NCBI GenBank assembly: GCA_016801845.1
Contig: CM028931.1
Coordinates: 16,544,305-16,608,304, forward strand
Direction of reading: 5' to 3'
From: Polydactylus sextarius
Taxonomy: Eukaryota > Chordata > Actinopteri > Polynemidae
DNA: 64,000 nt
The notes beneath the pieces are model-generated. The model ran no database searches and was not told the DNA's origin. It worked only from the letters and a program-made list of their open reading frames with translations. Shown here piece by piece: positions 59,701 through 64,000 of this stretch. Position 1 is the stretch's first letter; each line of letters begins with the position of its first letter. The translations under genes and the position numbers were made by a program.

Positions 59701-62285
59701 CGGCCTTTATGTTGTTTCAGATCAGCAGATTCATCATTTTTCTCGCTCTTCACAGACACATCGGCCTGTAGTTGAGGAAAATGTTGAATCTGCTGATGTG
59801 GAACAACCTTCAAGACGCTGGGTGAGTCTTGTAAATCTTGAACTATTTCAAACTGAAATATCTCAACAAATATTGGATGCACTGGTATAAACTTTGGTTT
59901 CAGATCAGCAGATTCATCATTTATTTACACTTAAAGTCCAGAGTCTATTTCACTACAAATACGAGTCAAACACGTCCTCAAGAGATATTTTACGTTGGTT
60001 GAAGTAATATCCAGTTTGACCATCTTTTGTTTTCACAACCAAATAGTTAACAATGAAAGTAAATGGGGCAGCCAGCCAAACGTATCTAAACTGTCATTTT
60101 TTAACCACTAATAAAGCTCAAAATATCACTTCACTTCAGCAGTAGCATGAATAGGGTCCCTACACATAAACTGAAGTACTGATAACTTAGTAAGTGAACC
60201 CAGAGTTTATTAATAACACTGTTTTACAAGACTTACCCAACGTCTGGTTTTATAACAACTGGTGATGAAGGTTGTTCCACATCAGCAGATTCATCATTTT
60301 CATGAACAACAGGCCAATGTGTCGGTGAAGAGCGAGAAAAATGATGAATCTGCTGATCTGGAACAACCTTCATCTTTATTAGTGGTTAAAAAACGACAAA
60401 TTAGATACGTTTGGTCGACTGCCCCATTTACTTTCATTACTACTAGCTGATGTTAGCTTGTTTTAAATATATCATAGTTAAAATAACGTCAGTAATCAGA
60501 GCGTTTCGCAATTTCACGGCTCGAGTCGACGTTATTTATACTTTGATAAAAGAACAATTACTTTGTTTTGTTTTGGGTTTTTTTGTCCGACTCTTATCAG
60601 GACGTCGCAGCCTCGACCTCGATTGTTTTTCCGATAAATAAGATTCGATTTGAAAAATTATTTTTATAAATACACACACAGAATCTGAACGGGCTGATTT
60701 AATAACAAGGGCAAAGTTACATTTGAGTGAAAGGAGTTGGCACTTTGTCACGTCTTTGTTTTCTCCAGTATAAATCACTGCAGTGTTGTATTTCCTCAGA
60801 TGCAGCTGAAATAACGTCTCAGTGCTTCATTTTAAGTCTTTGCTTTAACTTCCACCTGACTATACCATCTAAGAAAAAAAAAAAACCCGTTCCCGTTTGG
60901 CTCTCTTCGTACGTCTTTTCTCCGACATGTCCCGTCGATCGGAGCGTGACGTTTTTATTTTATTTTATTTTATTTTCGGAGGTTGGCTCACTCCGGCGTT
61001 CGCTGCCACACTGCGATAAATCTCTGGAACGAACGCCGTCTGCTTGGAAAGTTGACAGAAAACACTCAAACCTGCCATGTCGCGTACATGCGGCGGAGAG
61101 ATTTCTAAACAACAGAGAGGAGAGAGATAGCGGAGGAGCTGGGAGGTGTCGCTGATCCTCCTCCTGTTATCACACAGTTTCAAACTTAAAGCTGCAGCTG
61201 ATTGATTTAAAGGTGAAAGGTCACATTTCAACCTTTAATCTACTGTTACAGTTTCTAAATAATGTCAGTTGACGTAAAAAAAAAATGACACAAATCAGTG
61301 CCACGTTAGCGGAGATGCTAATAGCTAATAAGCTAAGTGATTTCAGCAGATTTCTAACGTCAAAGTAAACAGTGTTTTTGTGTCACTAAAGAGGCTAAAT
61401 GTCTCTTTCTAAGAGACTAATGTTAGCTAGTTAGCTAGAACCAAGCTAACGTCAGCTAGTTATAAAACAAGCTAACATCAGCTAGTTATAAACCAAGCTA
61501 ACGTCGGATAGTTATAAAAGAAGCTAACGTCAGCTAGTTATAAAACAAGCTAACGTTAGCTAGTTATAAAACAAGCTAACGTCAGCTAGTCATGAAACAA
61601 GCTAACGTCAGCTAGTTATAAAAGAAGCTAACGTCAGCTAGTTATAAACCAAGCTAACGTCAGCTAGTCATGAAACAAGCTAACGTCAGCTAGTTATAAA
61701 AGAAGCTAACGTCAGCTAGTTATAAAAGAAGCTAATGTTAGCTAGTTATAAACCAAGCTAATGTTAGCTAGTTATAAACCAAGCTAACATCAGCTAGTTA
61801 TAAACCAAGCTAACATCAGCTAGTTATAAAACAAGCTAACGTCAGCTAGTTATAAAACAAGCTAACAACAGCTAGTTATAAACCAAGCTAACGTTAGCTA
61901 GTTATAAACCAAGCTAACGACGGCTAGTTATAAAAGAAGCTAACATTAGCTAGTTATAAAAGAAGCTAACATTAGCTAGTTATAAACCAAGCTAACATCA
62001 GGTAGTTATAAACCAAGCTAACGTTAGCTAGTTATAAACCAAGCTAACATCAGCTAGTTATAAACCAAGCTGACGTCAGCTAGTTATAAACCAAGCTAAC
62101 GTCAGCTAGTTATAAACCATGCTAACGCTAACTGCGTTTCTTTTACGTTACCTTACACTCTCCGTTGATGCAGATGTCCAGGGAGTCGACCTGACACCGG
62201 GTGCCATCGATGACGGCTGGAGATCGTTCAGTGTAGAAGTTGTAGCCTTCGGCCAAACAGTTCAACGCGCACTGTTTAACACCAC
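36253..62285 (-). CDS. ADAMTS6: ADAMTS6, 3' part (ten coding exons, C-terminal ~472 residues)
   Basis: ADAMTS6 is a secreted extracellular-matrix zinc metalloprotease, closest paralogue ADAMTS10, linked to fibrillin microfibrils and heart development. The catalytic and disintegrin domains lie beyond the right edge. Joining 62152-62285, 59201-59324, 56531-56611, 54146-54309, 51429-51567, 48144-48273, 44292-44496, 43223-43399, 38873-39029 and 36253-36362 (reading leftward) gives one open frame with every phase matching. Domain order: end of Cys-rich domain, spacer, TSR2 to TSR5, PLAC. I prefer ADAMTS6 over ADAMTS10 because of QEVVCKRLDDNSVVQ in TSR2 and DDYYINGAWTIDWPRKF in the spacer, and because CWC27 is the neighbour. 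Human ADAMTS6 is 1117 residues, so about 42% is here. Confidence 0.95.
36455..37115. repeat. Diverged 16-bp GATGCTAA array (last ADAMTS6 intron)
   Basis: Degenerate TTAGCGATGCTAAATG units, the same family as the CWC27 intronic arrays at 15335 and 17020. It starts about 90 bp upstream of the PLAC-exon acceptor. Confidence 0.8.
37620..37706. repeat. (CA)n microsatellite 1
   Basis: 87 bp of pure CA. On the ADAMTS6 transcript it is a (UG)n tract. Confidence 0.98.
37824..37901. repeat. (CA)n microsatellite 2
   Basis: 78 bp of pure CA in the same orientation, 117 bp from the first tract. Confidence 0.98.
37902..38212. other. Unique intronic island
   Basis: Repeat-free sequence in the last ADAMTS6 intron, between a CA tract and a T-rich block. 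Possibly conserved non-coding DNA; nothing coding. Confidence 0.35.
38213..38860. repeat. T-rich low-complexity block with (TA)n
   Basis: Nearly all T and A with a TA microsatellite at about 38714-38745. It lies just inside the donor of the TSR5 exon. Confidence 0.9.
38873..39029 (-). CDS. ADAMTS6: ADAMTS6 exon: TSR5 and linker
   Basis: The acceptor is GTCTCCTCAG and the donor GTAAGA. It encodes CSAQCGLGQQMRTVQC, then a segment with SNECAESLRPTTMQQC and ESKCDATPIANGD, ending with the first base of a Glu codon. CSAQC lacks the Ser/Thr of the O-fucosylation consensus. The intron on its 5' side carries a GTTAGCTAATGTAGCC-type array starting within 100 bp of the acceptor. Confidence 0.95.
39040..39480. 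repeat. GTTAGCTAATGTAGCC array, copy A
   Basis: Starts with GGCTGTTACGGCCGAGGAGG and CTAACGTTAGC, then degenerate AAGTTAGCTAATGTAGCCAA units. Homologous to 43485-44155. A third copy of the leader lies at about 39527-39575. Confidence 0.8.
40050..40830. repeat. ~300-bp repeat, three units, with a G run
   Basis: Units share GTTAGCATCTTCGCTA, CTGTTTCCAGTC and TGTGTGGTxTCAATCTTC, starting near 40082, 40378 and 40711. A 17-base G run is at 40056-40072. Confidence 0.75.
40831..41879. other. Intronic sequence, no gene seen
   Basis: Unique-looking; short T/A runs and a CA run near 41580-41602. 41240-41560 is repeat-poor. No supported gene. Confidence 0.5.
41880..42750. repeat. ~300-bp tandem repeat, about three units
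   Basis: CGTAGC markers at 41958, 42275 and 42597 (317 and 322 bp apart) within the same unit as at 29440-30730. Confidence 0.85.
43223..43399 (-). CDS. ADAMTS6: ADAMTS6 exon: TSR4 and start of TSR5 (symmetric, 59 codons)
   Basis: The acceptor follows a TTCTTCTTCAG tract and the donor is GTAGGA. The exon is 177 bp, phase 0 at both ends, encoding CTPKCGPGYKHRIALCKSSD, then a segment ending CSLGRCPPPRWIPGEWGQ. It starts exactly at the first Cys of TSR4 and stops just before the first Cys of TSR5. CTPKC has Lys where an O-fucosylated TSR has Ser or Thr, so this repeat is probably not fucosylated. Confidence 0.95.
43485..44155. repeat. GTTAGCTAATGTAGCC array, copy B
   Basis: Begins with GGCTGTTACAGCGGAGGAAG and CTAACGTTAGC, continuing as AAGTTAGCTAATGTAGCC-type units. 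Ends with three GTAGCCATGCTAGCCTAAT units near 44100-44150. Confidence 0.8.
44292..44496 (-). CDS. ADAMTS6: ADAMTS6 exon: TSR3 and start of TSR4
   Basis: The acceptor is CTCGTCGCAG and the donor GTGAGA. After completing a split Glu codon it encodes WFIGDWSECGKTCDGG, then TRTVLCIRKIGPSEEE, then CNNQSCPPKWVTLDWSE. CGKTCDGG fits the O-fucosylation consensus and NQS is a potential N-glycosylation site. The exon ends in phase 0 just before the first Cys of TSR4. Confidence 0.95.
44985..45860. repeat. CAACTTTAGCATTTACACCT family, block 1
   Basis: Degenerate ~120-160-bp units with GTTAGCATGCTAACCAGCTA, ACTTTAGCATT and GCTACATAGCTAATGTTAGC. Related to 1-2740 and repeated in four other ADAMTS6 intron blocks. 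Confidence 0.75.
45861..46900. other. Unique intronic island
   Basis: Mostly repeat-free intron sequence around 46080-46760; A run near 46870. Candidate conserved non-coding DNA only. Confidence 0.35.
46901..48010. repeat. CAACTTTAGCATTTACACCT family, block 2
   Basis: Same units as block 1, ending about 130 bp before the TSR2 exon donor at 48144. Confidence 0.75.
48144..48273 (-). CDS. ADAMTS6: ADAMTS6 exon: TSR2 body
   Basis: The acceptor lies after a long T run (TTTCGTTAG) and the donor is GTACGT. The donor is chosen because the split Glu codon (GA|G) matches the next exon in phase; a second GTACGG four bases downstream would break it. It encodes SQKQEVVCKRLDDNSVVQ, a segment with DPDNKPPENQRDC, and NTEPCPPE, the closing part of TSR2. 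Confidence 0.94.
48780..48900. repeat. Direct repeat flanking block 3, copy 1
   Basis: GTGTTTTTCATAG, T run, GTGATATATTAAACAAC, CTCGGTGATTAGCTGAGTTC and GTGGATTTAAAACTC. The copy at 49745-49880 is about 90% identical by eye and in the same orientation. Confidence 0.85.
48905..49744. repeat. CAACTTTAGCATTTACACCT family, block 3
   Basis: About six units, bracketed by the direct repeats at 48780-48900 and 49745-49880. Confidence 0.75.
49745..49880. repeat. Direct repeat flanking block 3, copy 2
   Basis: Partner of 48780-48900. Confidence 0.85.
49881..50720. other. Intronic sequence, no gene seen
   Basis: Unique and AT-rich sequence with an A run near 50318, a CA run near 50381-50402 and a T run near 50685. 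No supported gene. Confidence 0.5.
50721..51375. repeat. CAACTTTAGCATTTACACCT family, block 4
   Basis: Units as in blocks 1-3, ending about 55 bp before the exon donor at 51428. Confidence 0.75.
51429..51567 (-). CDS. ADAMTS6: ADAMTS6 exon: end of spacer, start of TSR2
   Basis: The acceptor is CTTCGTTTCAG and the donor GTGAGT. The exon encodes VLLQEQNMGIRYKFNVPI, then RTGSGDNEVGFSW, then the TSR2 start WNHLPWSECSATCAGG (last Gly split). CSATCAGG fits the CxxTCxxG consensus for O-fucosylation of TSRs. Confidence 0.95.
51660..52500. repeat. CAACTTTAGCATTTACACCT family, block 5, with a hairpin
   Basis: Units with AAAGGTGCTATATG, CGCTACATAG and GCTAGCATGCTAACCAGC. Contains a 77-bp inverted repeat at 51929-52005 (36-bp arms, 5-bp loop). 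Confidence 0.75.
52501..53259. other. Unique intronic island
   Basis: Repeat-poor. A 155-codon open frame at 52694-53161 has no recognisable domain, so I do not call a gene. Confidence 0.4.
53260..54010. repeat. ~200-bp tandem repeat with CCGTACAAACATGGCCGCC
   Basis: GG(C/A)(T/C)(G/A)CCGTACAAACATGG-type cores at about 53405, 53580, 53798 and 53982, each after TTGGTTTGTTTGTCCGTTCT. The first unit carries GACACCTAGTGGTCGGGTCG, linking it to the module at 10080. Confidence 0.8.
54146..54309 (-). CDS. ADAMTS6: ADAMTS6 exon: spacer domain
   Basis: The acceptor is GACGTCTCAG and the donor GTGAGA. It completes an Ala codon and encodes LKSEEDDYYINGAWTIDW, PRKFEIAGTTFHYKR, PSDEPESLEALG and ENLVVM, ending in phase 0. 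The AGTTFxYxR and ESLEALGPT-like motifs mark the spacer of this family. Confidence 0.95.
54360..54960. repeat. GGATCATCCTCAGGGGAACA family, left block
   Basis: GATCATCCTCAGGGGAACATG at about 54426, 54531, 54621, 54743 and 54891 (first diverged). The units alternate with TCATCCTCTGGGGAACT-type half units. Confidence 0.8.
54961..55975. other. Intronic sequence, no gene seen
   Basis: A CGTTA pentamer run at 55051-55078, then unique-looking sequence and a TTAGCATGCTAAC cluster at 55910-55950. No supported gene. Confidence 0.5.
55976..56470. repeat. GGATCATCCTCAGGGGAACA family, middle block
   Basis: About two units, ending about 60 bp before the donor of the exon 56531-56611. Confidence 0.75.
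56531..56611 (-). CDS. ADAMTS6: ADAMTS6 exon: spacer domain
   Basis: An 81-bp exon with acceptor TGTGTCTCAG and donor GTGAGT. It completes the Gly codon and encodes YMEVVNIPKGSVHIEIKEVA followed by ISKNYI, the (V)xIPxGxxxIxIxE pattern of the spacer. It ends with one base of the next Ala codon. A ~800-bp CCTT-type repeat lies about 30 bp upstream of its acceptor. Confidence 0.93.
56641..57450. repeat. CCTT/CCCT polypyrimidine microsatellite
   Basis: About 810 bp of CCTTCCTTCC and CCTCCCTCC variants with occasional TTCATATC interruptions at regular places. Purine-rich on the ADAMTS6 transcript. The long open frames on the - strand are translations of this repeat. Confidence 0.97.
57840..59050. 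repeat. ~290-bp CATCCTCTGGGGAGCATGAA family, right block
   Basis: CATCCTCAGGGGAACAT markers at about 58146, 58434 and 58729 (288 and 295 bp apart), alternating with CTCTGGGGAGCATGAATAT and TTTGTAAAGATATAAC blocks. Confidence 0.85.
59201..59324 (-). CDS. ADAMTS6: ADAMTS6 exon: end of Cys-rich domain, start of spacer
   Basis: The acceptor is TTTTTTCCTGAAG and the donor GTAAAA, weaker than its neighbours. The exon begins in phase 0 with HVGCDNILGSDAKEDRCRVC, then GGDGSTC, which is the family's GCD...CGVC/CRVCGGDxSTC signature. A short spacer start with a potential N-glycosylation site (FNES) and LPRG follows. It ends with one base of a Gly codon. Confidence 0.95.
59325..59700. other. Intronic sequence, no gene seen
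   Basis: Between the Cys-rich/spacer exon and the palindromic module; no supported feature. Confidence 0.5.
59712..59930. repeat. CAGATCAGCAGATTCATC palindromic module, + strand copies
   Basis: Starts TTTCAGATCAGCAGATTCAT, continues with ACAGACACATCGGCCTGTAG and GAATCTGCTGATGTGGAAC, ends before GTGAGTC. A second partial start occurs at 59900-59925. The module recurs in 22353-22484 and, inverted, at 60243-60374. Confidence 0.75.
59978..60438. mobile_element. Terminal-inverted-repeat element with palindromic module
   Basis: The left end (GTTGGTTGAAGTAATATCCA, ACAATGAAAGTAAATGGGGC, ACTTCACTTCAGCAGTAGCA) faces a shorter right end (CTTTATTAGTGGTTAAAAAA ... CTGCCCCATTTACTTTCAT) at 60375-60438. 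Between them is the palindromic module at 60264-60374. No transposase. Confidence 0.75.
60439..61229. other. Intronic sequence, no gene seen
   Basis: Unique-looking with short A/T runs and a TTTTATT run near 60955-60975. No supported gene. Confidence 0.5.
61230..61425. repeat. ~300-bp repeat family, inverted partial copy
   Basis: Inverted match to GAAATCTGC, TAGCATCTCCGCTAACGT and GACATTATTT blocks of the 29440-30730 unit. Confidence 0.6.
61430..62126. repeat. 26-bp minisatellite array 4 (ADAMTS6 intron)
   Basis: About 26 units of AAGCTAACGTCAGCTAGTTA + TAAACC and variants (AAAGAAGC, GTCATGAAAC). It ends about 20-26 bp from the splice donor of the exon 62152-62285, as seen from that exon. 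Confidence 0.95.
62152..62285 (-). CDS. ADAMTS6: ADAMTS6 exon: Cys-rich domain
   Basis: The acceptor is TGAACCAG and the donor GTAACG. The exon enters with two bases of a Gly codon and ends in phase 0. It encodes GGVKQCALNCLAEGYNFYTE, then a segment with AVIDGTRC and DICINGECK. The CALNCLAEG(Y/F)NFYTER and DxCxxGECK motifs are typical of the Cys-rich domain in the ADAMTS6/10 branch. This is the most upstream ADAMTS6 exon I could find. Confidence 0.94.
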
Positions 62286-63000
62286 CTGGTTCACAAAGAG
62301 ACAGAGAGTTGACGGTTAAGTCCAGTTCAGTCCGACCTGAACGGTTCTGATGTGAAAACCGTGACAGCTTTGACATAAACAGCCCGTCGTTGATAAAAGA
62401 GAATAAAAGTTGTGTTTACATGCTTCCAGCTCTTATCTCTCTTTTTTTATTTTCTTTTCTTTGAGCTATTTGTGTTTTTAGTTAAGTGGATATTTTCCAT
62501 GATCTGCAGACATCAAGGGGGAGAACTTTAGAGGGAGGGGAGGGAGAACGACACGAGGCCCACACTCCACATCTCCTGCCAATAACTGCGATAGTACAAT
62601 AGCATTTCCACCCATTCTGGCTCGGTCAGATAAGTGCTGATCCAGAATAGACCAAAGAATGAGCTCCGGTCCTCCTCCTCCTCCTCCGGGGAGATTTTGG
62701 ACATGAGCTATGTCAGGACATCTGTCCAAAATGTAAAATCCTGCAGCAGATCGACCGTAGGGAGACGTAGAAGTAGAAGTAGAAGAAGAAGAAGAAGAAG
62801 AGGAGGAGGAAGAGGGGGGGTCCTCCAACATGGCACAGTGTACAGGAATCTGAAATATTCTTTACTCATCAAAAAAAAAGTCCTTCCCTCTGGCTGTGTT
62901 ATCTGCAGGACGGCCTGCAGCTCTGCACCGAACACACTGGATGCACGAAATGATTCTGCACGAGAGCCGTTAGCCTGACGTTAAAGCAGCGGCTGCACGT
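62286..63000. other. Unique intronic island
   Basis: Repeat-poor apart from CTC at about 62672 and GAA/GGA at 62770-62820. No further ADAMTS6 exon was found here. Confidence 0.4.
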
Positions 63001-63710
63001 TGCTAAAATAGAAGCTAGCTGCGGCAGTGGTGGAGCGGCTAACTCTCGCTAAAGCTAACAGAGGAGGTGTGTGAAGATGTGGTCGACGCATCGGACCGGA
63101 TAGCGTCTAAAACTGATGACAAACGGGAAGATTCTAGCTTAAAAGCTAAAGCTAAAGCTAGCTGCATTTCTGCCGGGTGGCTAACCTCGCTAGAGCTAAC
63201 GGATGAGGCGCACAAAGATGAAGTTGACACACTGGACGAGACCGTCTTTAAAAAGATGACAAATGGGAAGATTTTAGCTTAAAAGCTAAAGCTAGCTGCA
63301 CTTCTGTTGGCTAACCTCGCTACAGCTAACAGCAAGAGTTAATGTTAGCTTAATAGCAGATAAGTGTTTAGAGGAGACATGTTGGACAAGTCTTTAAAAA
63401 AAAAAAAAGACAAATGGGAAGATGTTAGCTTACAAGCTAAAGCTAAAGCTAGCTGTATCAATGTAGAGAAGCTAACTTTGCTAAAGCCAATTGGAGGAGC
63501 TAACATTAGCTTTCTAGCAGACAACATGTTTGGAGGAGATACAACGGACAAGACAGTCTTTAAAAATTATGAAAAATTAATAGATTTTAACTAAAAAGCT
63601 AAAGCTAAAGCTAGCTACAACAAGGTGGAGTGGCTAACTTCGCTATAGCTAACCGGAAGAGCTAACATTAGCAGACATTAGAGGACACACATCAGACAAG
63701 ACGGTTGATG
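63001..63710. repeat. ~150-bp tandem repeat with AAAGCTAAAGCTAGCTGCA
   Basis: Units near 63010, 63150, 63290, 63440 and 63605 share TTAGCTTAAAAGCTAAAGCT, AGCTGCA and GACAAATGGGAAGAT. Translations such as KAKAKASCI repeat with the unit and are not taken as a protein. Confidence 0.75.
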
Positions 63711-64000
63711 ATGGTTGCTAAATTAAAGCTAACCTTGCTGTAGCTAACTGATTAATTACAAGCTATGCTAATAAGCTAACATTAAATTATTAGCTACATA
63801 GCTTTAGTTTATTTGATGCGACTGATGCTAAATTGCATGAAAACTATAAACTTTGCGACAATTAGATAGGATAATTTAGCTCGAACAAACAATCGCTAAC
63901 AATGCTAAGATGCTAAGATGCTAACGTGCTGCGGAGCAAAGAGTTTAAAGCCTTGTGTCTTCTCTTAATGTCGGTTTTATTTGTTTAAATCTCTGCAGTC
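63711..64000. other. Intronic sequence, no gene seen
   Basis: Scattered GCTAAC words, no exon of either gene. Confidence 0.5.

Noticed and set aside
60727..61155. 142-codon open frame
   Set aside because: Lies in an ADAMTS6 intron and contains homopolymer-derived Lys and Phe runs; no domain.

Overview
The window is nuclear DNA from a vertebrate, almost certainly a spiny-rayed (percomorph) teleost fish. The genes are split by GT-AG introns, the two genes found are vertebrate genes, and the non-coding DNA is full of microsatellites and of the GCTAAC/TTAGCATGCTAA-type repeats familiar from percomorph genomes. I could not determine the species. I found no prokaryotic features, rRNA, tRNA, CRISPR array or intact transposase.

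Two protein genes are present, each cut by a window edge and lying tail to tail. On the + strand, positions 1-18081 hold the 3' part of CWC27, a spliceosomal cyclophilin-like protein: four coding exons (7661-7761, 13641-13750, 13818-13921, 17919-18081) encode the last ~158 residues to the natural stop. On the - strand, positions 64000 down to 36253 hold the 3' part of ADAMTS6, a secreted zinc metalloprotease: ten coding exons encode the last ~472 residues, from the end of the Cys-rich domain through the spacer, four thrombospondin type-1 repeats (TSRs) and the C-terminal PLAC domain. All reading phases match across every junction and all splice sites are GT-AG. The same CWC27/ADAMTS6 tail-to-tail arrangement is known in human (5q12.3), which supports both calls.

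Layout: 1-7660 is a CWC27 intron (155-bp repeat array, AT-rich DNA, ~300-bp repeats, a minisatellite). 7661-18081 holds the CWC27 3' exons with 26-bp and 16-bp tandem arrays between them. 18082-about 32700 is intergenic DNA with several tandem repeats, a terminal-inverted-repeat element and a few unique islands. About 32734-36252 is a possible ADAMTS6 3' UTR. 36253-62285 holds the ADAMTS6 exons, with introns largely made of repeat families. 62286-64000 is the next ADAMTS6 intron.

There is no sign of an operon-like or defence-type system. The most unusual content is the repeat architecture: a terminal-inverted-repeat element whose interior is a 26-bp minisatellite, related arrays that start about 20-30 bp inside introns at three separate 5' splice sites in two genes, nested palindromes with open frames on both strands, a chain of 3'-splice-site-like sequences in a CWC27 intron, and a symmetric TSR exon in ADAMTS6 that could be skipped in frame.
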